Assembly: GCA_040285825.1 (NCBI GenBank)
Contig: JAUPSS010000002.1
Location: 1,426,001 to 1,490,000, forward strand
Source of the DNA: Eukaryota sp. TZLM1-RC
Taxonomy: Eukaryota > Metamonada: BaSk clade
Direction of reading: 5' to 3'
Length of the DNA: 64,000 bases
The notes below the pieces were generated by a model, which searched no databases, was not told the DNA's origin, and worked only from the letters and a program-made list of their open reading frames with translations. Position 1 is the first letter of the stretch, and each line of letters begins with the position of its first letter. A program made the translations under genes and the position numbers. Shown here one piece after another: positions 1 through 10,173 of the stretch.

Positions 1-245
1 GGGTTGCACTTTTTTGAAAATTTCAAAAGTGTTACTGAATAGGTCTGGTAAAACAATGAATTCCACTTTCGGGTAAAATAGAATTGTTTTTTGCATTTTC
101 AAGTCTATTCCAACAATGATTTCAAAGGCACTTTTAGCTATTGGTGTAGAATATGAACGTAATGCTGTGAGTAGGTTTAGTAATAGTGAAGCTTGTTTGG
201 AGGATATTGAATTCTAGATGAGTTTGATTCTTATTTCAATAAATT
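1..245 (+). mobile_element. 3' fragment of family-B endonuclease-type retroelement
   Basis: This is the 3' end of a non-LTR-like element that I call RLE-B. Bases 1-215 align with the C-terminal codons of the more complete copy at 42998-43705, but reading is interrupted by stops and frameshifts. The shared tail includes the block TTGGAGGATATTGAATTCTA and an AATAAAT motif near 240. Only the last part of the endonuclease domain is left. It runs off the window's left edge, so its 5' limit is unknown. Confidence 0.75.
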
Positions 246-309
246 AAATTTTATTCAAAAAAAAAAGATTTTGATAGAATCAACATTCTGCTTTTTTGCC
301 TTTTGCTTT

Positions 310-690
310 TTTCGTTCTGTTGTTGGTTTGCACACTCTACTAAGTTGCCATTTATCCAACGCTGAAGAAAGAAAATAAAAAAAATGAAGAACCGTTGACA
401 CATTTTGGTAGAGTCGAACACCTGAAATATCAGTTTGTGACGTTTGTTTTTTCTCTTTTTGGCAATGTTGGGCCTACTGGATTGCATTTCTTTGAAAATT
501 TCAAATATAGTTTTGCAAACAAGGTCTTGTAACTAGTTTAACTTTTCTTTCTGGTTAAATGAAGTTGTTTTTTTCACTTTAAAATCTATTCCAACAATGA
601 ACTTTAAAGTCCTTTTAGTTATTGGTGTGAAATATGAGCGAAATGTTGTGAACAGGTTTAGTAATTGTGATGCGTGTTAGAGGATATGTT
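310..690 (+). mobile_element. Second, more diverged family-B retroelement fragment
   Basis: Broken frames resemble the segment of the 42998-43705 protein that runs from the LSNAEKKK stretch through GRVEHVKYQF and LFGNIGP to the end. Several stops and indels show it is a relic. It lies directly behind the 1-245 fragment in the same orientation, giving a tandem pair of related 3' ends. The exact left boundary is not clear. Confidence 0.65.
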
Positions 691-719
691 CTTGGATTGA
701 TAAAACAATAGTGAGAATT

Positions 720-880
720 GTCAATTTAGTAACAATTCTTCACAAAAGCTTTTCTATACAACTAAGCTCATTGTAATAGCTGAAGCCGGAATGAGAGGTA
801 ATGGAAGGCCTCAGTATCTGTGTAGTAGATAGATTTTGTAATTATTCCACACGAAAATTGATTGTGTATTTATGGCCAAT
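720..880 (+). mobile_element. Fanzor-C 3' tail, immediately upstream of the WW-domain gene
   Basis: The sequence matches the C-terminus and 3' non-coding tail of the Fanzor-C family, also seen at 22399-22560 and 11306-11450. Shared features are codons for an AEARMSGNERPQYLCS-like end, a stop, and a tail ending near GTGTATTTATGG. The nearest downstream gene begins at 900. The ATG at 801 lies inside this Fanzor remnant, which is why I do not use it as the start of the next gene. Confidence 0.75.
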
Positions 881-899
881 TTCCTATTTAATCTCTCTA

Positions 900-2753
900 A
901 TGGTTGATTGGGTTGCAGTAGTGGACAAGTCATCATCCCGTCTTTACTACTACTCACCCAAATCTCGTCAAGCCAGATGGCTCAAACCAGAGTCTGATTC
1001 TGTGTTGTATAGTCCTGAAGCAAAGTCTCTGTTATCAAGCACTACTTCGCTTTCATCCCCACCTCCTCCTTCTTCATGCTCACCTTCAGCTCCACAGTCT
1101 AAATTATCCATTGATCTCTCGCACAAAATCAAGGCTGCCTTCTTTAAATCATCAATAGGCCAGATAGGATCTTTGATGTCACTTTTCCTCTCTCAACTTG
1201 AAGAACGGTCGCTTCCTGAAATCCAATGTTTTTCTGGTACCTTCTACAGCCACTGGAACGCATGGTTGAAACGGTGCTCTCCATCACTGACTTTGCAGTT
1301 TATATCTCGCTTTTTAGAGTTTTCTTTTTCCCTAGCTTGCTCTCTCATTTCTTGCATCGATAATGCTGAAATTAATACTGATTTTCACTCTCCACCACCA
1401 GAGAACATCTCTTATGTAATTACTCTATTTCAAAGTGTTTTGAATTTATTAAAACAACTTTATTCGGCTGATTTGTTTACTCTTTTTTGCCAAGGCCAGC
1501 TTCACCTATCAGATTCTCTTTCTATCAACACCTTACAAATTCCTAGTAATTCTATACTGGGTCGATTTCTTTCTTGTTTTGTTTCATGTATTTGTTGTTG
1601 TAATGATAATAGTGAATTTAATTCAATAGCTTCCCAATTAATTAAACTTATATTCATCAAAATTGATTCACAATGGACAGGAGCTTTATTTTCAAAGATT
1701 TTTGTTGATTTTATCGTTGATTGCTGTTTAGAATCATTTTTGGATCAAAAAACTGCTATTATGAACCTTTTTGAGCTTGTTGATTGTGATTTTTCAATCA
1801 ACTTTGATGGTTTTGATTCTTTAATTTCTCTTGTTTGTGAACTACAACTAAATTCAAACCCCCACGATTCAGCAGATTTGAACAGAACCCCATCTATTTG
1901 TTCCCCACTAAGGCCAAGTACATTTTCTCCAACATTGTCTCTATCACCAAGGCCACCTCCTTTGGTAGAGAATTGTTTTCACTCATTTGTTCACAGGAAT
2001 TCAACAGAAGGGGTCATTAATCAGTTGACTTTGGTTGACTCCTTTTCTCTTGCTACTACTGGACGTCTTTCTGATGATCTTTTATTGGGGATGTGTCCTG
2101 CTTCTGGTACTTTTTTTGATTTGAAATCCCTTGTTATTTTTGTTTCAGAGAATGAATCCAATACTTACTCTCTACCATCATATACAAATTGTGCAAAGGT
2201 TTCTATTCCAAATCCCGTAGTTCCAGTCTCAAGAATTCTGTTGACTAGGTCAAAAAGCAACGTGACTTCCCCATCATTTTCTGATTTAGATATTGTTTAT
2301 ATAAAGCCAACCCACAAATTAAAAGCTAATCTGGAGTTTTTTTCTCATTTAAATAGTGTATTGCCTAAAACCAGTACCACTAAACGGTTAGTCATTCTTT
2401 CCTTTCTCTTGGACCCTTCCACTGATTCTCCTTCTGCTGCTATTGGTCTCAGATCTGCACATTCAATGGTTAAATTATCAAAGAAATGGGAGGAAGGTCT
2501 ACGGAAATCATTTAAGCAGTACAGAAAGCAGACTTGGATTAGAGAGTGTAATGTTGCTAAAAAAGAAGGATCAACTTTGCCAAAAAAGCCAGCTGACAAT
2601 GAAAACCCTCAAATGACTGATTTTGAGGAAGATTTGTTAAGTTTATTAGTGGATTTAGAGGTTGAATTATCAAAATTTAAAGAATTTGTTCTGAATCAAG
2701 AATGTTTTTTAGATAGAGTTTTCAACGGTGAGTATAGCGATTGCCTAGCTTAA
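900..2753 (+). CDS. WW-domain protein of unknown function
   Basis: A 617-residue protein. The frame is open from 801, but the first 33 codons are Fanzor-tail sequence, so I start at the ATG at 900. Residues 4-30 fit a WW domain: Trp4, the Tyr16-18 triplet, Trp27 and Pro30, a fold that binds proline-rich ligands. A Ser/Pro-rich linker follows (about 45-75). A long, probably helical middle and a second Ser/Pro stretch around 335-365 come next. The C-terminus is charged and helical, with a basic segment (SKKWEEGLRKSFKQYRKQ) and a Lys/Glu-rich end. I do not recognise the large C-terminal region. The WW call is fairly secure; cellular role and partners are unknown. It converges on the CDC5-like gene, with about 110 bp between stops. 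Confidence 0.8.
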   Translation: MVDWVAVVDKSSSRLYYYSPKSRQARWLKPESDSVLYSPEAKSLLSSTTSLSSPPPPSSCSPSAPQSKLSIDLSHKIKAAFFKSSIGQIGSLMSLFLSQLEERSLPEIQCFSGTFYSHWNAWLKRCSPSLTLQFISRFLEFSFSLACSLISCIDNAEINTDFHSPPPENISYVITLFQSVLNLLKQLYSADLFTLFCQGQLHLSDSLSINTLQIPSNSILGRFLSCFVSCICCCNDNSEFNSIASQLIKLIFIKIDSQWTGALFSKIFVDFIVDCCLESFLDQKTAIMNLFELVDCDFSINFDGFDSLISLVCELQLNSNPHDSADLNRTPSICSPLRPSTFSPTLSLSPRPPPLVENCFHSFVHRNSTEGVINQLTLVDSFSLATTGRLSDDLLLGMCPASGTFFDLKSLVIFVSENESNTYSLPSYTNCAKVSIPNPVVPVSRILLTRSKSNVTSPSFSDLDIVYIKPTHKLKANLEFFSHLNSVLPKTSTTKRLVILSFLLDPSTDSPSAAIGLRSAHSMVKLSKKWEEGLRKSFKQYRKQTWIRECNVAKKEGSTLPKKPADNENPQMTDFEEDLLSLLVDLEVELSKFKEFVLNQECFLDRVFNGEYSDCLA

Positions 2754-2861
2754 TTAATTTTATTGACTTTAAAAGTTACCTTTGATTTCAATTTTCCCCA
2801 TGATAAAATCCTTTAATTTCAGAATAAATATGTACAATTTTCAAAAAAAACAATAGTTAGA

Positions 2862-4320
<1,459 letters not shown>

Positions 4321-5204
4321 AGAGATTTCTAAAGTTGCAAAGTGGAAAGTATCTCACATTTTGTTATATAGCATAGATCTTAAATTCTTTGGATCTCGAA
4401 TAATTTAACTAATTTACGAAAATAAATGCTGAAGAAAAAAAAATAGTGATTAGTTTTGGTGACTAGATTGTCAAAATCCATCGTGAAGAGAGAACAAGCT
4501 CCATCAGAGGTCTAGAACTGAGGAGAATTCTAACAAACTATTAGTGTTGAATTCTACTTGGAAAAAGAGTATCCTAGAATAGTATCAGTTCAACATGTAA
4601 TGAATTCGTTCAAATGCGATGGAGCGACTAAACACAAAAAGATGGTTAAAATGAATCTGAACAATAGCTAAAAAGCAGCACTAAGATGCCATTAATTATC
4701 TTGAATTTCAATTCAAGAACTCAAACAAAATTGAAGTCAGAAAAGGGAAATACTCCATGACCACGGATTGCTGCACTGATAAAACAGTGACTATGGCGTC
4801 TTTTGGGAGAGGGATGCAAACAGTGCTGTACAAAAACCAAATGAATTACAAGGAGCAGTGAATATTGAAAAGACAGTTTGGAGAATTGTACATAAATAGT
4901 TTATCATTGGATAAAAAGATGCACTTCTTGAGGTTCAACTCTTTTCATTTGTGTACACATGTATGTACACTGGTTTACAAGGCTGGTCCAATTTACTGCA
5001 TCAATATTGATGATTGCAGGCAAAATTCAAACTAACACTGATGTAGTTACGAAAACATTAGTAAATACAATGTCTCAAATAAAAATTTATAAGTTTGAAA
5101 ATGCAACAATCAATTACTGACAAAAATGTGTCCCAAAAGAACTAGTTTCGAAAATTTCATAAAAGCACACAAAACACCAAAAAATAAATAAAAACAGAAA
5201 AGTT
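4321..5204. other. Intergenic stretch, no supported gene
   Basis: About 880 bp of AT-rich DNA between a Fanzor remnant and the 3' end of the Rxt3-like gene. A broken plus-strand frame near 4825-4915 faintly suggests a helix-turn-helix transposase scrap, but I cannot support it. I see no RNA gene or clear repeat. Confidence 0.4.
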
Positions 5205-6167
5205 TCAATTAGGTAAATTATTTTCAACTTCAACCCAAAAATATTTGTCAACTGGAACTTCAAAATTTCCCACAAACACAAATCCACTAGAACCATTAGA
5301 ACTAAAATTCCAACTCAAATCAGCAAGATACAACTCTTTTAAAACTTCTGCTTCTCCATTCAAACCCAGTGGTAATCTCTTCTGCATGGAAGCACGTATT
5401 AACCTCTCCATTGGCCATTCAAATGGCTTGCCCACCTTGCTAAACATTATTTTTCCTGGTGCAAAATGGTGACCTGGATCAGTAGGAGAGGGGAAAAACG
5501 ACACCTCATAGCGAGAGTTCATATCTTCCAGGTACAGGACGGCTGATTCAAGTTTTCTGGAGAATGATATCAGTGGATCATCCAAAAAACTTTTCAAATC
5601 AAACTTGTAGCAAGGGTCGTTGGATAAACTCCACATGATTGTGAGCTTGGGGACAGTGTAGGTAACCTCACAGTGGGGTTTATATTGAAAGTTCAGTCCC
5701 TCTACTTTGAACGCTATTAAAAAAGTATCGCTAATTGACCTACTTTGAATATTATTTCTAGTTGTGCCATGAAATTCTGGCAATGGTCCATGAATTGACA
5801 AACCAACAAGAACACCGTGAAGATCACAGGGGACGGTCTTTCTGAGCTTCAAATATCCGAGATGAACTAACACAGCTACAAGATCAGAATCAGCAGTGTA
5901 GACATCTGATCCCCATAGTTGATGGTATAAAACATTTGGGTTGGAAGGTGTAAGGTATTGTCTATCTATAAAGCAGTAAACATGATGTCCCTCAGAAAGC
6001 TCGACCAAATCGGATATGAGGTACCCAGGTTGATAGACGAAAACAAGCGTTCCAGCATTTAAAGATTGTGCAAAATGGGCCGAATCCCTGTTGATGAAGT
6101 ATGATCCGAGAGTGCTTGTAACAGAACGATCGAAGTGTTGTGGTTCTCCATTTTGGTGATCCATCAA
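5205..6167 (-). CDS. Rxt3-domain protein (putative histone deacetylase complex subunit)
   Basis: A 320-residue protein starting MMDHQNGEP. Its best clue is the segment around residues 84-105, LWGSDVYTADSDLVAVLVHLGY. This closely fits the Rxt3 domain signature (a WGSDxYTxDSD core followed by a V-A-x-L-x-H-x-G strand), and a conserved-looking block follows (TVPKLTIMWSLSN). In yeast Rxt3 is a subunit of the large Rpd3L histone deacetylase complex, so a nuclear chromatin role is inferred. No membrane segment or signal peptide is evident. The gene faces away from a Fanzor-B remnant upstream. The 3' flank is AT-rich. The family call rests mainly on one motif; detailed function is inference. Confidence 0.65.
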   Translation of the reverse strand: MMDHQNGEPQHFDRSVTSTLGSYFINRDSAHFAQSLNAGTLVFVYQPGYLISDLVELSEGHHVYCFIDRQYLTPSNPNVLYHQLWGSDVYTADSDLVAVLVHLGYLKLRKTVPCDLHGVLVGLSIHGPLPEFHGTTRNNIQSRSISDTFLIAFKVEGLNFQYKPHCEVTYTVPKLTIMWSLSNDPCYKFDLKSFLDDPLISFSRKLESAVLYLEDMNSRYEVSFFPSPTDPGHHFAPGKIMFSKVGKPFEWPMERLIRASMQKRLPLGLNGEAEVLKELYLADLSWNFSSNGSSGFVFVGNFEVPVDKYFWVEVENNLPN

Positions 6168-6489
6168 AATCTATCTAATGTTTATTGTTGTATCTTTAAG
6201 AAAAGTGTGCCAGATTTGATTGACAGAATCAATATTTACTTATTTTTGACCATTTCCATATCAGCTTAATGGAAATCAACTTGTATCTCACACACAGTTG
6301 CACTTAAAGCAACTCATTATGATCATGTTGTTTAAAACTTCATCTGTTCATTTCAATTGCGTAATGTTTGGTAGTGTGTTTAATAACAAGAGTAACTGGC
6401 TCTCCATTAGAGTAGTTTGCTCATGTTGGAGGAATTTTATGGACTTTCACCATACCAAAATGTGCACTTTCGATTTAACTAGCACTGCC
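6168..6489. other. Divergent intergenic region, possibly including decayed Fanzor N-terminus
   Basis: A stretch between the Rxt3-like start and the recognisable Fanzor-B segment. A short plus-strand open frame (6298-6495) could be a degraded N-terminal piece of the Fanzor, but I find no motif to prove it. Confidence 0.3.
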
Positions 6490-6495
6490 TTCTAA

Positions 6496-7261
6496 ATTCT
6501 CTGGATGAACCACCGAAAAAGAAACGAAGATTAAAAAAAGTGAACATGATGCCAACAAAACCAGAGAAACATAATTGAAGGGCACTAAAAAATGCCCCGT
6601 CGAAATTATACCTGAAAGGCCCCTTATTGGCGTTGATCTGGGACAATCTAGATTATGTGGTTACTTCATAAATGATTATCAATGTGGAATTATCCCTTGT
6701 CCAACTGGCAGAAGATACGGGACAAGACCTTCACCTAGTAAACACTCCCCCAACCAATATTCCGTTCAAAATTTCAACCAATATTTGAACCATTGGAATT
6801 TGGTCAGGAGGAAAGTGTACTTGGAAAATAATCGCAGGAAATGGAAAATAATTAAATTTAATAACCGCAGACGAAAAGAGAGACGGTTCCGAGAGAGTCT
6901 CATCAAATTTCAAAGGCTGGCTGGACATCCTGAAAAACTCTACCTTGCTAAGGGTTCTGCTAATTTCCCTTCTCATTACCGAAAAGTCAATCGATATGGA
7001 TCAGCATGGGCTTTCAGAAAATGGTTGTGTTATCAAAACGATGTGAAGCACTTGTCAACCAGTGAATTTAATACAAGCAAACTGTCAAGTTGTTGCATGG
7101 CCGAGAATATTCATACAGGCTCATGGCAGATGCGTATTTGTACTGAGTGTCAAATAGTATATGACAGAGATATTTCCGCTACAAAAATTATTCAAATAAA
7201 GAAGAAAGCGGAGTTGTGGCCGGAAAGATACAATTGCCCAGAAGCGCTGTTGAAGAGATGA
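6496..7261 (+). pseudogene. Fanzor-B, N-terminally decayed TnpB-like nuclease
   Basis: The open frame 6575-7261 begins right after a TAA and has no ATG start. It contains a RuvC-I-like motif (IGVDLGQSRLCGYF) and a basic helical segment (NNRRRKERRF). Next come a RuvC-II-like region, the typical SEFNTSKLSSCC before the zinc finger, and RICTECQIVYDRDISATK, i.e. CxxC followed by RuvC-III with Asp retained. Just upstream, in another frame (6496-6573), is a nuclear-localisation-like PPKKKRRLKK, joined through a frameshift. Fanzors are eukaryotic relatives of TnpB that use an RNA guide to cut DNA. Here the WED/REC-like N-terminal half is missing, so it is probably dead. It is the least damaged RuvC half in the window. 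Confidence 0.7.
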
Positions 7262-7707
7262 GTGGGGAACCTGAGCATACAGAAACAAAAACTTTGGAAA
7301 AACTGATATTTTATTTTGATTTTTTCATTTTATTTTAATTTTTTTGGAAAAACTTTTGAGACCGATTTACAAATGCCTTAGTAGCATTTGGTAGATCCAC
7401 TTAGATACATCAAGTCGCGAGGCTTTGTTCTGTGAAAGCACTAGGTGTATTTAAGTGAGGTAGCCCATTGATGAAGATCATGATTGTCTTTGTCAAATGA
7501 TGCTACATGTCTCTTACAGCCTGTGAGTAGACATTGAGAAAGTTCAAAACAGGGGTGAATTTCACAGGGGAATGCATGATTAGTGAAATTCACAGTGGGA
7601 AGTTTGAATGAAGGTATCAAAAAGTATTCTGATGTTGCAAAATACTCTGTTCCTTTTCATTAGTGTACAAGACACCTATACCATTGTTATAGACATTACC
7701 TGTCAGA
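7262..7707 (+). promoter_or_regulatory. Upstream region of PSMD9 with an 11-bp inverted repeat
   Basis: No gene is seen. Bases 7555-7565 (GTGAATTTCAC) and 7583-7593 (GTGAAATTCAC) form a perfect inverted repeat with a 17-nt loop, about 115 bp before the PSMD9 start. It could be a protein-binding dyad or a hairpin; no function can be assigned. Confidence 0.4.
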
Positions 7708-8304
7708 ATGTCTAACATCCATCTAGTAATCCAACAACGTGATGAAAAGGAGGCCCGTATCAAACAAATCATAAATCAACTAGAATCTAAATCACTAGGA
7801 GGAGGTGTTGATGCCCCACTAATTGATCAAGATGGCTATCCTCGGTCTGATCTTGACTTATATCAGGTAAGAAGTTTGAGAAATGAACTAGCGTGTCTAC
7901 GTACAGACGTAGAGCATTTAGACGAACAATTGTACATAGCTTTGCAGACATCGCTTCCTCCTTCATCAGAGGCCATCACAAATGATACCATACCTATAGA
8001 TGAAGAGGAAGAGTCTTTTCATGATCCTCCACTTTTTAAAATTGGAACTGTGGAACCTGGATCACCTGCTGCGGCTTGTGGATTACAAGATGAAGACATT
8101 GTTTTGAAATTTGGTTCCCTATCCTATTCATCATATTTAAGCTATTCATCTGTTGTTGCATCAGTGAGGGATATTGTCAGTAATAGAGTTGACAAAACTA
8201 TTGATGTGAAGGTCAAGAGAAACAATAGAATCTTAGATTTAGTTTTGCGACCTACAAAATGGGAAGGTGGAGGGTTTTTGGGTTGTCAAATAAAAACAAT
8301 TTAG
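7708..8304 (+). CDS. PSMD9: 26S proteasome assembly chaperone PSMD9/Nas2 (p27)
   Basis: A 198-residue protein of normal family length (human about 220). The N-terminal helical hairpin spans residues 1-95 and ends with the diagnostic DQDGYPRSDLDLYQVRSLR segment found in all PSMD9/Nas2 proteins. A PDZ domain follows (about 105-190), with the carboxylate-binding GTVEPGSPAAACGLQDED stretch. Nas2 binds the Rpt5 ATPase tail during assembly of the proteasome regulatory particle base in the cytosol. The ATG at 7708 matches the family N-terminus. No introns. A Fanzor-B remnant lies upstream on the same strand; the 3' flank contains an AATAAATA signal near 8341. Confidence 0.96.
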   Translation: MSNIHLVIQQRDEKEARIKQIINQLESKSLGGGVDAPLIDQDGYPRSDLDLYQVRSLRNELACLRTDVEHLDEQLYIALQTSLPPSSEAITNDTIPIDEEEESFHDPPLFKIGTVEPGSPAAACGLQDEDIVLKFGSLSYSSYLSYSSVVASVRDIVSNRVDKTIDVKVKRNNRILDLVLRPTKWEGGGFLGCQIKTI

Positions 8305-8608
8305 GTGGTTAAATAGTTTAAATTAAAAGAACAATAATAGAAATAAATAGGTAACTTATTTCAGATTGGCTAATCTCCTCTTGCTTGTCGAAATGAACAA
8401 TATTTATGATTAAAATGGATAATATGCTGAATTCAGGCGCTGAACAAAAACATAATTGAAAATAAAAACTAATACAATCCAACAATCTTGATTCCACATT
8501 TTAGAGAACCCAAATACTTGTTTCATCGAATATCTACCAAATTCAACTAATTCAATTCACCACATAATTAAAAAAACTCTATTAAATGAACAAAAACAAA
8601 CTCTACAT
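8305..8608. other. Convergent 3' intergenic region of PSMD9 and eIF2D
   Basis: About 300 bp of AT-rich sequence between two convergent genes, with polyadenylation-like motifs for PSMD9. I see no gene, RNA or repeat in it. Confidence 0.5.
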
Positions 8609-10123
8609 TCATTTATTTTTCTTACCTTTCTTCTTTATTGTTTCAATTGTGAGATGTTTTTTCGGAAAGCCAACACCTAATAGCAGATCAGCAACTCTAT
8701 CAACTTGATTACCTTGAATTTGGACGACTTCTTGACCTTGAAAAGTGGTAACATTAGCAGCAACAGAAAAGGATTTTTTAAACATGTTGGCCATTTCCTC
8801 CAAGTTTAAAAGAAAAATATTTAAATTCGTTACTACAGTCACCACATGACCCCTAATCTTGGTAGTCTTGACTTGAACATTTTCTAAACTTCCCTTTTTA
8901 AAATAATTCTCCCCATTTTTCACGACCAGATAAAACTTTTTAGACCTTTGTTTAACATCATTCAGAAAAACATCAAAGCTAATGGGTGATGCAATGTTCA
9001 CCTGTATGCTGAATACATCGATCAATTGATTGACAATCACTTTCCTTTTGTCTTCTGGGAGTCTAAAACTCTTACAGATTTGTTCCAAGACTCTTTTCAA
9101 ATTAACTGCTGAAATTAATTTGTCATTTGTGAAATATTCAGAGTAATTTTGAAAAATACTATAATGAAATGGAGGTAAATAAAACTGCTCAACATTAGTG
9201 ATCAATGAAGTATCTTGAGGGTTTGATTCGACTGGGTCAAAAATCTGTTTGAATTCCAACGACTTTTTCTTAATTAATGACAAGTTAGACAAATGAATAG
9301 CAATCACACCATCAGAATTGGTTAAATCAAGCAAATTTTCAAGTTTCAGTGATTCGATTTGTCCCATGAGCTCCTTTTTCGAAAATTTCAATTCATCATC
9401 CAAAATTTGATTGTAAAGACTGACAAAACTTGACATTAACAAATTATTTGAAAACTTTTCATTCGCCTTAACCAAAGAAAAACAAAGAGCAGACAATTTT
9501 AATTCTTCAGTAATTGTAACAGCTTCTAAAGATTCATCTTCGTCTTCACCGAAACATTTGGAAGTATGAACGAATTGAAAATACTCACAAAAAACGTCCC
9601 CTACAACATTAACCACTATCAACAAAGTGCCACTCCGCTCATGAATCGCTTGCCCTCTTTTCTGGAGTACCCCCACCCCAACTGGTTGTTCAATGGACGG
9701 AAGGGTAATTGAAATGGGATAGTTGAAGGGCAGGGTGGTAGAGAGAGAAGTGAGGTCATGAACACCTTTGCTGAATAGATTAGCCCCGTTTTGAAGGTAT
9801 TGAATTGTTGCAGGGTTTATAGTAACTCGAGGCAGAAGCTGAGGGAAAAGAGAAAGAAGTGGAAGTGAAGGAACATAGCAATGTTTGTTGAATTGAATAA
9901 AAAGAGGTAAAGGTGAGGTAAAGCGTTCCATGGCAGCGACTACAGGGATTGGGGACGAGGACGACTTTGGTAGAGCTTCGAAGAGTCCTAACTTCTCTTT
10001 TTTGCATGGGAATAATTGGTTAACAGTTTCCTGATCAAGGTTGAGGTACGACTGTATTGAGAAGACATAATTCTTAAGGAAAGAGCCTTTAAGTGGATGA
10101 TTAAAGTGGATTGTGTGAAACAT
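8609..10123 (-). CDS. EIF2D: Translation initiation factor eIF2D (ligatin/Tma64)
   Basis: A 504-residue protein starting at MFHTIHFNHPLKGSFLKNY, which fits the family start (human begins MFKKPFR). The open frame upstream is Fanzor and retroelement sequence. An N-terminal DUF1947-like part and a PUA domain (about 100-195; NGANLFSKGVHDL and SGTLLIVVNVVGDVF regions) come first. A winged-helix/SWIB-MDM2-like middle follows, then a C-terminal SUI1/eIF1-like domain ending VVQIQGNQVDRVADLLL and FPKKHLTIETIKKKGKK. eIF2D delivers tRNA to the 40S P site independently of eIF2-GTP and helps recycle post-termination 40S subunits. Length is close to the roughly 580 residues of animal proteins. The Fanzor-C right end sits within about 20 bp of the start codon, so the promoter or 5' UTR must lie in mobile DNA. 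Confidence 0.93.
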   Translation of the reverse strand: MFHTIHFNHPLKGSFLKNYVFSIQSYLNLDQETVNQLFPCKKEKLGLFEALPKSSSSPIPVVAAMERFTSPLPLFIQFNKHCYVPSLPLLSLFPQLLPRVTINPATIQYLQNGANLFSKGVHDLTSLSTTLPFNYPISITLPSIEQPVGVGVLQKRGQAIHERSGTLLIVVNVVGDVFCEYFQFVHTSKCFGEDEDESLEAVTITEELKLSALCFSLVKANEKFSNNLLMSSFVSLYNQILDDELKFSKKELMGQIESLKLENLLDLTNSDGVIAIHLSNLSLIKKKSLEFKQIFDPVESNPQDTSLITNVEQFYLPPFHYSIFQNYSEYFTNDKLISAVNLKRVLEQICKSFRLPEDKRKVIVNQLIDVFSIQVNIASPISFDVFLNDVKQRSKKFYLVVKNGENYFKKGSLENVQVKTTKIRGHVVTVVTNLNIFLLNLEEMANMFKKSFSVAANVTTFQGQEVVQIQGNQVDRVADLLLGVGFPKKHLTIETIKKKGKKNK

Positions 10124-10162
10124 TGAAACAAAACGGGAAATTCCCATAAGTACACAATCTAT
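10124..10162 (-). mobile_element. Fanzor-C right end, separated from its gene by a retroelement
   Basis: Reading minus, this segment ends GATTGTGTACTTATGG, matching the terminal tail of the Fanzor-C copies at about 850-878 and 22530-22560. The rest of the tail continues beyond the inserted retroelement at 11306 and up. Similarity between the three copies stops just after this motif, so it probably marks the element boundary. Confidence 0.65.
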
Positions 10163-10173
10163 TTTCGTACAGA
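10163..10173. repeat. Target-site duplication, left copy (pairs with 11295-11305)
   Basis: The 11-mer TTTCGTACAGA is repeated exactly at 11295-11305 and brackets the RLE-A element. The target lies inside the Fanzor-C 3' tail, whose sequence becomes continuous when one copy plus the insert is ignored. Confidence 0.75.

Noticed and set aside
801-899. N-terminal extension of the WW-domain protein from the ATG at 801
   Set aside because: This stretch matches Fanzor-C 3' tails at two other loci, and the WW domain begins right after the ATG at 900.
4750-5060. Tc1/mariner-like transposase scrap
   Set aside because: Only a vague helix-turn-helix-like string through several stops; not enough to support a call.
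6298-6495. 65-codon frame as an independent small gene
   Set aside because: No start context or motif; more likely decayed Fanzor N-terminus or chance.
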